Notes: generated by a model from the sequence alone, not told the origin. A stretch of DNA of 11,523 nt from an uncultured Ruminococcus sp. (GCA_902796505.1 CADBPA010000069.1:1-11523); one strand, 5' to 3'; positions 1 to 6,192 are shown, numbered from the stretch's first letter. Numbers and translations are program-made.

Positions 1-291
1 GGGATAAAGACCGGGCTTTTTGCGCAGATAATTTTCGTCGTGCGCGTGCGGGAAAATCGGGAATTCCACCGGCACTTCCTTCACCCGTCGGACTCTTGCC
101 AGCGGCGCGAGCGCACCGGAGAGCGAAAGCGTGCAGAATTCGGTGCATTCCACGCCTTCACCCGCCGTGAACGCGACCTGAAAAGACACCCGCTCACCGC
201 GCAGAGCCGAAAGACCGGTATGCGCCGGAAAATCCTTGAAGCTTTGATCCGAAAAAACCTTTTCGAGAGAAGAAACGATCCGAAGATGCAT
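1..291 (-). CDS. DUF4091-type carbohydrate-active protein, N-terminal 97 residues (3' end beyond window)
   Basis: Only the first 97 codons are present; the frame is still open at base 1. The start is fixed by a perfect AGGAGG (298-303) six bases before the ATG at 291. The N-terminus carries a basic/hydrophobic MHLRIVSSLEKVF opening, then ALRGERVSFQVAF (about residues 29-41), and ends with HDENYLRKKPGLYP. From memory this order (SLEKVF, GERxSFQVA, DENYLRxxPGLYP) is typical of the N-terminal region of DUF4091 proteins of Clostridia and bifidobacteria, which are large cytoplasmic glycoside-hydrolase-like proteins. The DUF4091 domain itself would lie in the missing part, so the family is inferred. 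No signal peptide is visible. It has its own consensus promoter and does not need the upstream ATPase promoter. The substrate cannot be told. Confidence 0.62.
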   Translation of the reverse strand, partial: MHLRIVSSLEKVFSDQSFKDFPAHTGLSALRGERVSFQVAFTAGEGVECTEFCTLSLSGALAPLARVRRVKEVPVEFPIFPHAHDENYLRKKPGLYP

Positions 292-306
292 AAAAATCCT
301 CCTGAA

Positions 307-324
307 ACGGATCTGAATATCCGT
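307..324 (-). other. Leader hairpin just upstream of the DUF4091 gene's ribosome binding site
   Basis: ACGGAT and ATCCGT form a perfect 6-bp stem with a 6-nt loop. The stem ends four bases before the AGGAGG. A second, GC-only alternating stretch (about 357-372) sits near the 5' end of the same leader. The structure may tune translation or mRNA stability; no known riboswitch class is recognised. Confidence 0.4.
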
Positions 325-387
325 ATTTTTCACAAAAATTTCTCCGGCCGAAAACGGGCGCGCCGCGCGCGCATACCGGATAATGCT

Positions 388-416
388 ATTATAGCAAACG
401 GGGCATTTTCTGTCAA
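388..416 (-). promoter_or_regulatory. Consensus sigma-A promoter for the DUF4091 gene
   Basis: Read on the minus strand: TTGACA (411-416), a 17-base spacer, then TATAAT (388-393). Both hexamers match consensus exactly. The predicted start is near 381, leaving a leader of about 90 nt before the ATG at 291. The -35 box is preceded by TTTTCTC, as in the ATPase promoter. Confidence 0.85.
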
Positions 417-490
417 GAGAAAAAAGCGGAAAGAAATAAACCTCGGAAAAGAATCGGACAAAATTGCTAAATTCATTCCTTTGCCGGAAA

Positions 491-514
491 GCGCCGCGCA
501 AAAAAGCGCGACGC
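491..514 (-). terminator. Possible terminator of the ATPase gene
   Basis: A 9-bp GC-rich stem (one G-T wobble) closes a loop of six identical bases (T on the minus strand). It lies 23 bases past the ATPase stop codon. The following tract on the minus strand is only TTTCC, so as an intrinsic terminator it is weak. It could instead be a 3'-end stabilising hairpin. Confidence 0.4.
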
Positions 515-537
515 TCTCTCGTTTGCCTGTTTGCCGA

Positions 538-1764
538 TCAAATCAGATTGCTGGGGATAAAGCAGTTTTTCTCGTCGATCGGTATGGGCTCTTCGCACAT
601 ACAAACGATCCCCCCGTTTCCGCGTTCCAGTTCGGCTTTGTCCAGCACGGTGTATTTTTTGACTTCGCGCTTGTCGGGATTTGCGGATTTTTTGATTTCG
701 AGCGGATGAATGAGTCCATTTTCTTCCACAAAGACGTCGATCTCTTTGGCGTTGGAATCGCGGTAATAGGTGATATTGGCTTTGGTCTTGGAGTAGGCGT
801 AATTTCTGACCAGCTCCATGACGACGTAATTCTCGTAAAAATGTCCGCTTGCCGCGCCGCGCATGAGGACGTCCGGAGTCAACCACATCGAAAGATAGGC
901 GCAAAGCCCCGTGTCGCAGAAATACAGCTTCGGCGTTTTGGTCAGCCGCTTGAGCGCGTTGTTTGAGTAGGGCCTGAGCAGATATACGATATGAAGTCCT
1001 TCCAGAACGTTCAGCCATTCTTTCGCGGTCGGTTGTGTGATATCGGCGGACTCCGCAAGCGTTGCATAGTTGACCTGCTCGGAGACGAGGGCGGCGCAAC
1101 CGAGAAGAAATTTCCGGAAACGAACCGCGTCCGTAATACCGCCGGCCTCGGCTACGTCGCGCATCAGATACGTGTCAATATACGAATTGAAATATTCTCC
1201 GCGAAGTTCGCCGTCAGCGTCCAACACCTGCGGCATACCGCCTTTCCAGATGTGATCAAAGACCGCGACCACGTTGTTTTTCGGAACGCGGCGCTGCCTT
1301 GCCATCAGCGTTTCCAGCGAAAAATCCAGTTCTTCTTCAAACACAAGCCCGTTTTTCTCTCTTTGAGACAGGCTGTAAAGCTCCAGAATACCGATTCTTC
1401 CCGCAAGTGTTTCCCGTATCCGCTTCATCATTCCGTATTGCTGCGATCCGGTCATCCAGATCAGGCCTTTTTCGTCGGAACCGTCGCAAATGATTTTGAT
1501 CTGCTCGAAAAGTTCGGGCGCTTTTTGTACTTCGTCGATCAGGATGGGGAGTTTATAGGTTTGAAAGAATAACGCGGGATCGTTTACGGCAAGGTCTCTT
1601 GCCATCGCGTTGTCCAAAGACACGTAGGTTCTCCCCGATCCTTCCGCCAAATGCTTCAGCATCGTCGTTTTGCCGACCTGTCTTGCTCCCGTGACCAGAA
1701 TCGCCTTGAAAAAGCCGTTCATTTTCAAGAATTTCCGCTCAAGTTCCCGGGTAATGTATTTCAT
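538..1764 (-). CDS. AAA-family ATPase with DUF4143 / nuclease-like C-terminal part
   Basis: A 408-residue protein of the widespread AAA_14-DUF4143 family. The Walker A motif GARQVGKTT lies at residues 26-34, the Walker B ILIDEV at 74-79 (D77, E78), and a sensor-like MTGS at 104-107. The C-terminal part (about 200-408) fits DUF4143. It includes a winged-helix-like stretch near 225-265 and a restriction-endonuclease-like core with E311/E317, D343 in KEIDVFVE, and E356-x-K358 in PLEIKKS. Family length is usually about 380-450, so it looks intact. The start is supported by GGAGGG four bases upstream and by a promoter. The biological role of this family is not established; roles in mobile-element or stress biology have been suggested. 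It is stand-alone. Its composition is visibly less GC-rich than the U32, protease and lipoprotein genes, which suggests horizontal acquisition. Confidence 0.9.
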   Translation of the reverse strand: MKYITRELERKFLKMNGFFKAILVTGARQVGKTTMLKHLAEGSGRTYVSLDNAMARDLAVNDPALFFQTYKLPILIDEVQKAPELFEQIKIICDGSDEKGLIWMTGSQQYGMMKRIRETLAGRIGILELYSLSQREKNGLVFEEELDFSLETLMARQRRVPKNNVVAVFDHIWKGGMPQVLDADGELRGEYFNSYIDTYLMRDVAEAGGITDAVRFRKFLLGCAALVSEQVNYATLAESADITQPTAKEWLNVLEGLHIVYLLRPYSNNALKRLTKTPKLYFCDTGLCAYLSMWLTPDVLMRGAASGHFYENYVVMELVRNYAYSKTKANITYYRDSNAKEIDVFVEENGLIHPLEIKKSANPDKREVKKYTVLDKAELERGNGGIVCMCEEPIPIDEKNCFIPSNLI

Positions 1765-1783
1765 ATAACCCTCCGATTTTTAG

Positions 1784-1811
1784 GATAATCTAAAGTATAC
1801 TTTATTTTATC
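1784..1811. promoter_or_regulatory. Operator-like interrupted palindrome over the ATPase -10 box and start site
   Basis: The core TAAAGTATACTTTA (1791-1804) is a perfect 14-bp palindrome. Two bases further out on each side, GATAA (1784-1788) pairs with TTATC (1807-1811), giving a 28-bp dyad centred at 1797/1798. It covers the -10 hexamer and the predicted transcription start, the usual place for a dimeric repressor to block a promoter. The binding protein is unknown; the neighbouring XRE regulator is one candidate, but its own promoter lacks this palindrome. Confidence 0.55.
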
Positions 1812-1832
1812 ATAATTTTTCCGGGTTGTCAA
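1804..1832 (-). promoter_or_regulatory. Promoter of the DUF4143 ATPase gene
   Basis: Minus strand: TTGACA (1827-1832), a 17-base spacer, then TAAAAT (1804-1809). The -35 hexamer is perfect and the -10 has five of six consensus bases. The predicted start is near 1797, inside a palindrome, giving a leader of about 33 nt before GGAGGG and the ATG at 1764. Confidence 0.8.
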
Positions 1833-1947
1833 GAGAAAATTCGTCGAATGAAAACGATTTTTTTGCTGTACTCCAAACCGTCGTCGTATTTCTTCATTCT
1901 TTCATAGTCAATTTTGACATATATACGAAAAACGACCGTACCGATAT

Positions 1948-2018
1948 GCAAAAATACCCTTCCGGGATGCTGCTCCAAGAAGGGTAATCGGTCAATTTTC
2001 GTGAAATCGGGAAAATTC
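1948..2018 (-). ncRNA. Candidate small RNA (~70 nt) in the gap between ATPase and regulator genes
   Basis: A consensus promoter (2025-2053) predicts a start near 2018 on the minus strand. The transcript would fold a first hairpin AATTTTC...GAAAATT (2011-2017 with 1994-2000). A second hairpin pairs TACCCTTC with GAAGGGTA (1979-1986 with 1955-1962); GGA/TCC can pair inside its 16-nt loop, leaving a GCAGCA tip. Five T residues (1954-1950) follow at once, as in an intrinsic terminator. No start codon with a ribosome binding site lies within it. Just past the terminator, ATCGGT could pair with the upstream ACCGAT. I recognise no known RNA family. An abandoned leader of a deleted gene is the main alternative. 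Confidence 0.45.
1950..1986 (-). terminator. Intrinsic terminator of the candidate small RNA
   Basis: An 8-bp perfect stem (1979-1986 with 1955-1962) is followed directly by TTTTT (1954-1950 on the minus strand). No annotated minus-strand gene ends here, so it fits best with the short transcript starting near 2018. Confidence 0.55.
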
Positions 2019-2024
2019 TCTTTG

Positions 2025-2053
2025 ATTATACACCTATAGTTTAAGTTTGTCAA
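2025..2053 (-). promoter_or_regulatory. Perfect-consensus promoter with no protein-coding gene directly downstream
   Basis: Minus strand: TTGACA (2048-2053), exactly 17 bases, then TATAAT (2025-2030). Both hexamers match consensus. It points away from the XRE regulator gene. The first thing downstream is the hairpin/T-run at 1950-1986, about 230 bases before the ATPase start codon, and the ATPase has its own promoter. Confidence 0.75.
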
Positions 2054-2064
2054 CCCCAAGATGC

Positions 2065-2093
2065 TTAATTTTTCACCTGAAAATGTATATAAT
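2065..2093 (+). promoter_or_regulatory. Promoter of the XRE regulator gene
   Basis: TATAAT at 2088-2093 is a perfect -10 box preceded by TA-rich sequence. The -35 region 17 bases upstream (TTAATT, 2065-2070) is poor. This fits a weak or regulated promoter. It is back to back with the strong minus-strand promoter at 2025-2053. Confidence 0.55.
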
Positions 2094-2109
2094 GAATCTG
2101 AAAGTGCAT
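2077..2109 (+). repeat. Direct repeats in the XRE promoter, likely operator
   Basis: CTGAAAATGTAT (2077-2088) and CTGAAAGTGCAT (2098-2109) match at 10 of 12 positions. They are offset by 21 bases, two turns of the helix, and bracket the -10 box. This arrangement suits side-by-side binding by a small XRE regulator that controls its own gene. Confidence 0.4.
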
Positions 2110-2127
2110 TTTGGGGAGGGCAAACAG

Positions 2128-2451
2128 ATGGAAACAGACCTGAAAGCGATCGGGAGACGCATTTACGCCGCGAGGGTGCGGCTCGGCATGACGCAAGAAA
2201 AACTCGCCGAGCAGATGGACGTTTCCATTCAGATGATCTCCAATCTGGAGCGCGGAAACAAGGAGATCAAGATCACGAATCTGATCAAACTTGCCTCGAT
2301 CCTCGGCACATCGACCGACGATATCCTGCTCGGCAGGGAAAGCGCCTCCGGCAAGCGGCTCGACGAAAAGATCGCGCTGCTCTCCGAGGAAGACCGCCGC
2401 CTGATCGAATCGATCGCCGACCGGATGCTCTCTGACCACGGAGCTTTTTAA
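2128..2451 (+). CDS. XRE-family HTH transcriptional regulator (107 aa)
   Basis: A small cytoplasmic DNA-binding protein. Residues about 7-66 form a lambda-repressor/Cro-type domain. The helix-turn-helix spans about 22-42, from TQEKLAEQ through MISNLERG, followed by the usual ITNLIKLASILGTSTDDILLG. The last 35 residues (LSEEDRRLIESIADRML) are a short predicted helix seen in many Clostridial XRE regulators, probably for dimerisation; no effector or peptidase domain is attached. The start at 2128 is chosen over an in-frame upstream one at 2047 because GGGGAGGG (2113-2120) lies seven bases before it and the promoter overlaps the upstream extension. It is divergent from the ATPase and probably autoregulated through nearby direct repeats. 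Its other targets are unknown. Confidence 0.85.
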   Translation: METDLKAIGRRIYAARVRLGMTQEKLAEQMDVSIQMISNLERGNKEIKITNLIKLASILGTSTDDILLGRESASGKRLDEKIALLSEEDRRLIESIADRMLSDHGAF

Positions 2452-2580
2452 CCGACGGCATTCCCGCCGCACCGCTTTCGACCGCGCCGCCTTCTGACCG
2501 ACGGCGGAGTTTTCCCCCGGCGAAAATCGCCGAAAATCTTTCCGAAAAGAAACAGAGAGGCGCGAAATCCGCGTTCTCTC
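2452..2580. other. Intergenic stretch after the XRE gene, no clear gene
   Basis: No convincing coding frame is seen. There are two small GC hairpins: CCGCC/GGCGG near 2488-2508 followed by AGTTTTCCCCC, and CGGCGA/TCGCCG at 2518-2532. The first is the better candidate for the XRE terminator, but its T-run is short. Together with the U32 promoter and leader this fills the 258-base gap. Confidence 0.35.
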
Positions 2581-2609
2581 TTGATTTTTTCTCTGCGGCG
2601 TGGTAGAAT
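2581..2609 (+). promoter_or_regulatory. Promoter of the U32 gene
   Basis: TTGATT (2581-2586), a 17-base spacer, then TAGAAT (2604-2609). Four of six -35 and five of six -10 bases match consensus. TCTC precedes the -35 box, as at the other promoters in the window. The predicted start is near 2616, leaving a leader of about 94 nt. Confidence 0.7.
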
Positions 2610-2629
2610 AGGCGTAGCCAACACAAAAA

Positions 2630-2663
2630 CGATCCCCTTTTGTCGCCCAAGGCTTGGGGATCG
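2630..2663 (+). promoter_or_regulatory. Leader hairpin of the U32 gene
   Basis: CGATCCCC (2630-2637) and GGGGATCG (2656-2663) form a perfect 8-bp stem. GCC/GGC pair again inside the 18-nt loop. It lies in the untranslated leader, about 14 nt after the predicted start, and is followed by an A/T-rich stretch up to the ribosome binding site. On the opposite strand the stem is followed by TTTTTG, so it could also stop antisense transcription. I recognise no riboswitch. Confidence 0.5.
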
Positions 2664-2709
2664 CGGATAAAAAGTTTCATAAAAATTAAGTTTAAGGATA
2701 TAAAGTTAC

Positions 2710-4770
2710 ATGAAAAGAAAGACCGATCTGCCTGAACTGCTCGCCCCGGCAGGGGATATGGAGGCGCTGTACGCCGCGGTTGCCGCCGGTGCGGACGCCG
2801 TATACGTCGGCGGAAAACTGTTCAGCGCGAGGGCGTACGCCAAAAATTTCGATCTCGAAGAGCTTGCGCGCGCGGTGATCTTCTGCCATATGAACGGCGT
2901 GCGGCTGTACGTGACGGTCAACACCCTGATCTATGACAGAGAAGCCGACGAGCTGATCGGCTATTGCAAGGAACTTGCGCGCATCGGCGTGGACGCGCTG
3001 ATCATTGCCGATCTCGGAGCGATCCGGCGCATCCGCAGGGAAGTCCCGGGGCTTGCGCTGCACGCCTCGACGCAGATGTCGCTGCACAACACCCCGGCGA
3101 CCGAGGTCGCTTACTCGCTCGGATGCGAGCGCGCGGTGCTGGCGCGGGAATGTTCGCTCCGGGAGATCCGCTCGGCGGTCGAGCATTCGCCCTGCGAGAT
3201 CGAGGTCTTTCTGCACGGCGCGCTCTGCGTCTGCCATTCGGGGCAATGCCTCTTCTCCTCGATGGTCGGAGGTCGGAGCGGAAACCGCGGCGAATGCGCC
3301 CAACCCTGCCGCCTGCCGTATAACGGCTCCTATCCGCTCTCGCTTTCGGACCTCTCGCTTGCCGGGCATATCGGCGAGCTGATCGACTCCGGCGTTTCCT
3401 CACTGAAGATCGAGGGGCGGATGAAATCGCCCGATTACGTCTATCGCGTGACGAGCATCTACCGCCGCCTGCTCGACGAGCGGCGCAACGCCGGAAAGGG
3501 AGAACACGCCTCGCTTGCCGCCGTCTTTTCGCGCGGCGGATTTACCGACGGCTATTTCACCGGGCATCCGGAGCAGAGGATGACCGGCGTTCGCTCGGAG
3601 CAGGACAAAGAGGCGACCCGTGCGGAGCAAACCGGCGCGACCTATGCCCCCGTGCGGCATAAAATTTATGCGACGGCGCGCTTTCTTGCCGGCGAGCCGG
3701 CGTCTCTTTCGCTGACCGACGGCGTTCGCACCGCCTCGGCGTTCGGCGAGATCCCGGCGCCGGCGCTGTCCGCACCGCTCACCGCGCCCGACCTCAAAGC
3801 GCGGCTTTCAAAACTCGGCGCGACCTTCTTTTCGCTCGCCCCTGAGGATATTGCGCTCGAACTTTCGGACGGCGTGAATCTCTCGCCCTCGGCGATCAAT
3901 GCGCTGCGCCGGACGGCGGCCGCGGCGCTCGAAGAGCAGTTTGCCGCGCCGCTGCTCCCCCAAAAATCGCTTCCGGCTCTGCCGGACGATCCGCCGAAAG
4001 CCGACCTGCCGGACGGCTCTTCCGCCCTTTTCCTCGATCCCGCCCTGCCGGGGAAGATCTCCGATCTGCTCGGCGATTTCGCCTACCGCTTTCTGCCGCT
4101 CTTCCGCCTTTCCGAGGCGAAGCCGGGGATCGCCAACGGCGTATATCTGCCGCCGGTGCTGATGGACAGCGAACTGCCTGCGGCAAGAGAGGCGCTGAAA
4201 CGAGCAAAAGCGCAGGGGATCGCCTACGCCCTCGTCGGCAATCTCGGCGGGATCGCGCTCGCCAAAGAGGCGGGGCTTCTGCCGATCGGAGACTTCCGGC
4301 TGAATATCATGAACCGCGAGACCGCCTCCGTCTACCGCTCGCTCGGCGTTTCTCTTGCGATCCTCTCGCCCGAACTCACCCTGCCGATGGCAAGGGATCT
4401 TCTGCGCGGCTCGGACGGTTTGCTCTTCGCCTACGGCAGAGTCCCCCTGATGCTGACCGAACGTTGCTTCGTCAAGGAAAACTTCGGCTGCGAGTCCTGC
4501 GGCAGAGCGGCTCTGACCGACCGCAAGGGGCAGAAATTCCCGATCTTGCGCGAATACGATCACCGCAACCTGATCTTCAACTCGGCGGTCACCTATATGG
4601 GCGACCGGGGAGAGGATCTTCGCCGCGCCGGCGTGCGCCGTCTGCATTTTCTCTTTTCCACCGAGAATGAGCGGCAGGCGCGCGAGGCGATCGAGGGCTT
4701 CCGCAAGGGAACGCCGCTTCCCCAAAATATCGCCGTTCGCCGTATCGGAAAACGCGAAACGAACGCATAA
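2710..4770 (+). CDS. U32-family protein, long RlhA-like form (probable RNA hydroxylation factor)
   Basis: 686 residues. The N-terminal barrel opens with LPELLAPAGDMEALYAAVAAGADAVY-type sequence (about 7-32). The U32 signature EVFLHGALCVCHSGQC spans 165-180, and cysteines C173, C180, C196 and C200 (spacing 6, 15, 3) fit the iron-sulfur ligands known in the family. GGFTDGYFTGHP (about 276-287) leads into a region compatible with the DUF3656 extension. The C-terminal third holds another cysteine group, C586, C594 and C597. U32 members once called collagenases are now known as RNA hydroxylation enzymes: TrhP for tRNA U34 (about 450 aa) and RlhA for 23S rRNA C2501 (about 650 aa, with DUF3656). The length favours the RlhA type, but the exact substrate is inferred. 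AAGGA lies eleven bases before the ATG. It is monocistronic, with its own promoter and a terminator at 4799. Confidence 0.85.
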   Translation: MKRKTDLPELLAPAGDMEALYAAVAAGADAVYVGGKLFSARAYAKNFDLEELARAVIFCHMNGVRLYVTVNTLIYDREADELIGYCKELARIGVDALIIADLGAIRRIRREVPGLALHASTQMSLHNTPATEVAYSLGCERAVLARECSLREIRSAVEHSPCEIEVFLHGALCVCHSGQCLFSSMVGGRSGNRGECAQPCRLPYNGSYPLSLSDLSLAGHIGELIDSGVSSLKIEGRMKSPDYVYRVTSIYRRLLDERRNAGKGEHASLAAVFSRGGFTDGYFTGHPEQRMTGVRSEQDKEATRAEQTGATYAPVRHKIYATARFLAGEPASLSLTDGVRTASAFGEIPAPALSAPLTAPDLKARLSKLGATFFSLAPEDIALELSDGVNLSPSAINALRRTAAAALEEQFAAPLLPQKSLPALPDDPPKADLPDGSSALFLDPALPGKISDLLGDFAYRFLPLFRLSEAKPGIANGVYLPPVLMDSELPAAREALKRAKAQGIAYALVGNLGGIALAKEAGLLPIGDFRLNIMNRETASVYRSLGVSLAILSPELTLPMARDLLRGSDGLLFAYGRVPLMLTERCFVKENFGCESCGRAALTDRKGQKFPILREYDHRNLIFNSAVTYMGDRGEDLRRAGVRRLHFLFSTENERQAREAIEGFRKGTPLPQNIAVRRIGKRETNA

Positions 4771-4798
4771 AGCAAACAATTCTTTACTTATCAAGAGA

Positions 4799-4827
4799 AA
4801 AGGGCTGCCCCGGCAGGGCAGTCCTTT
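4799..4827. terminator. Bidirectional terminator between U32 and protease genes
   Basis: AAAGGGCTGCCC (4799-4810) pairs with GGGCAGTCCTTT (4816-4827) across a 5-nt loop: 12 base pairs with one G-T wobble. On the plus strand it is followed by ATATTTTG, and on the minus strand by TCTCTTG after the stem's own T residues. It lies 28 bases past the U32 stop and 17 bases past the protease stop, so it serves both convergent genes. Confidence 0.8.
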
Positions 4828-4844
4828 ATATTTTGCGCTTTCGG

Positions 4845-6131
4845 TCACGCGAAGGCGACCAGAGCGGATTCGGGAATTTCGATCTCAATATCGATCTTTT
4901 CGCCGCCGCGCGTCACGTGGAAGACGACTTCGGAGCCGACTCTGACGTTCAGCATCGAATCGATCACGTTGTACATTCTCGAAACCTCGTAATCCACGCC
5001 GTCGATGGTGAGCGAGTCGATCACGTCTCCGGCCTGAAGTTTGCCGTCCGAGATGCTCTTTTCGGTCACGCTCTCCACGACGACCGTCTCGACCTTATGC
5101 ACCTTCGCCGTCTCGACGTCGTATTCGACGTGGCTTTCGCTCGCCGCGACGGTGATGCCGATCAGGCAGCGGTAGACGCTCTCGTTGTCTTTGCCGTCGC
5201 AGTAGTCGATGATGTTCTGCGCGATATATTTGGCGATGTTCGACGGGATGGCGTAGCCGATGTTGTCCACGCTGCTCGAGGACATCTTCGCGTTGACGAT
5301 GCCGATCAGATTGCCCTCGGCGTCGAAGAGGCCGCCGCCGGAGTTGCCGCCGTTGACCGCCGCGTCGATACGCATGACGCGCAGGCTGACCGTCGAGACG
5401 TCGTCCGCCGCCGTCAGGGTGATATACTCGCTGTCCACGTTCACGTAGCCGACGGTGATGGAGATGCCGCGCGCTTCGGGGTTACCGACCGCGATCGCCG
5501 TCTGCAGGACAGAGACGTCGTTGGAATCGGCGAAGGTGGCTTCGACCGCCGCGCTCTCGGCGAGGACCGCGCTTCCGCTGATCTTCAGCACCGCGAGATC
5601 GTAGCTCATCGAGCCGCCGACGTAGGTCGCCGGAATGGCGTATTTCGCGCTCTCCTGTCCGTAAAGGTAGAGATTGATCGAATTACTGATGTGGTTCTGC
5701 GTGTTGGAGGAGGAATCGTAAACCACGTGATAATTGGTCAGAACAAAGGCGTTTCCATGCTCCTTGTCGAGCTTGAAGATGACGCCGGCGCCTGCCGCGT
5801 TGTAACTTTGCGTTCCCTTGCCGCCGCCCCAATAATAGACGTTCTTTTCAAATCCGCAGACGACGCTGACGACCGAGAGCAGAGATTTGCTCGCTCCCAT
5901 CAGCGATTCGTTTCCGGTGCTGTTGACGGTCACCTGATAGGTGTCGCCGCCGACGATGGTGCCGCCGGTCAGGCTTGCGTCCTTCAGCGCGGCTTCCAGC
6001 TCCTCGCGCGTGACGGCGTTGCTCGTCTCGGCACCCGATCCGAGTCCGAGGATCTGCGAGCAGGAGCTGAACAGCAGCGTGCAGGCGCAAAGAAGGGTGA
6101 TACAGAGAATCCACAGAGACTTTCTTTTCAT
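4845..6131 (-). CDS. HtrA-like trypsin-fold serine protease lipoprotein with PDZ-like C-terminus
   Basis: 428 residues. The N-terminus has a basic start (MKRKS), a hydrophobic stretch (6-21) and cysteines at 17 and 24. FSSC (21-24), or LCAC (14-17), can act as lipobox, so it is probably a membrane-anchored lipoprotein facing outward. The protease domain (about 80-310) has a complete triad: H135 in LTNYHVV, D178 in SYDLAVLK and S264 in GNSGGGLF. YAIPSN (293-298) is typical of HtrA/DegP proteases. Residues about 345-420 resemble a PDZ domain (KLQAGDVIDSLTIDG). A poorly conserved linker (25-78) follows the anchor. A GAGGT site lies eleven bases before the start. It is last in a minus-strand row that includes a lipoprotein folding factor, which suggests a role in surface protein turnover. 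The protease call is secure; the substrate is unknown. Confidence 0.92.
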   Translation of the reverse strand: MKRKSLWILCITLLCACTLLFSSCSQILGLGSGAETSNAVTREELEAALKDASLTGGTIVGGDTYQVTVNSTGNESLMGASKSLLSVVSVVCGFEKNVYYWGGGKGTQSYNAAGAGVIFKLDKEHGNAFVLTNYHVVYDSSSNTQNHISNSINLYLYGQESAKYAIPATYVGGSMSYDLAVLKISGSAVLAESAAVEATFADSNDVSVLQTAIAVGNPEARGISITVGYVNVDSEYITLTAADDVSTVSLRVMRIDAAVNGGNSGGGLFDAEGNLIGIVNAKMSSSSVDNIGYAIPSNIAKYIAQNIIDYCDGKDNESVYRCLIGITVAASESHVEYDVETAKVHKVETVVVESVTEKSISDGKLQAGDVIDSLTIDGVDYEVSRMYNVIDSMLNVRVGSEVVFHVTRGGEKIDIEIEIPESALVAFA

Positions 6132-6164
6132 ATTGTGTCCATACCTCGATTCTGTCTTTTGATA

Positions 6165-6192
6165 ATACTATTTTACCTTAATATTGTGACAA
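6165..6192 (-). promoter_or_regulatory. Possible internal promoter of the protease gene
   Basis: Minus strand: TTGTCA (6187-6192), a 16-base spacer, then TAGTAT (6165-6170). Five of six and four of six consensus bases match, in an A/T-rich 122-base gap after the GH2 gene. No convincing terminator lies between GH2 and this site, so the protease may be read both from here and from upstream. Confidence 0.45.

Noticed and set aside
357..372. Alternating GC tract as a Z-DNA or special structural element
   Set aside because: Short, and in a GC-rich genome such tracts are expected by chance; mentioned only as part of the leader structure.
40..966. A 308-codon open frame on the plus strand across the DUF4091 start, the promoter and the ATPase 3' end
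   Set aside because: It spans a consensus promoter and two supported minus-strand genes and has low-complexity basic composition.
1829..2059. A 76-codon minus-strand open frame in the intergenic gap
   Set aside because: It starts upstream of the consensus promoter's predicted start, runs through the hairpin terminator and into the ATPase -35 box, and shows no ribosome site or known domain. A gene remnant cannot be excluded.
2518..2532. CGGCGA/TCGCCG mini-hairpin after the XRE gene as a terminator
   Set aside because: Only six base pairs and followed by AAAATCTTT rather than a T-run.
4770..4798. TTGATA with a TTTATG 17 bases on, on the minus strand, as an antisense promoter into the U32 gene
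   Set aside because: The -10 match is only three of six and the TTGATA is partly the tail of the bidirectional terminator.
3808..4848. A 346-codon open frame on the minus strand opposite the U32 gene
   Set aside because: It crosses the bidirectional terminator and is antisense to a clear U32 protein; no domain is recognisable.
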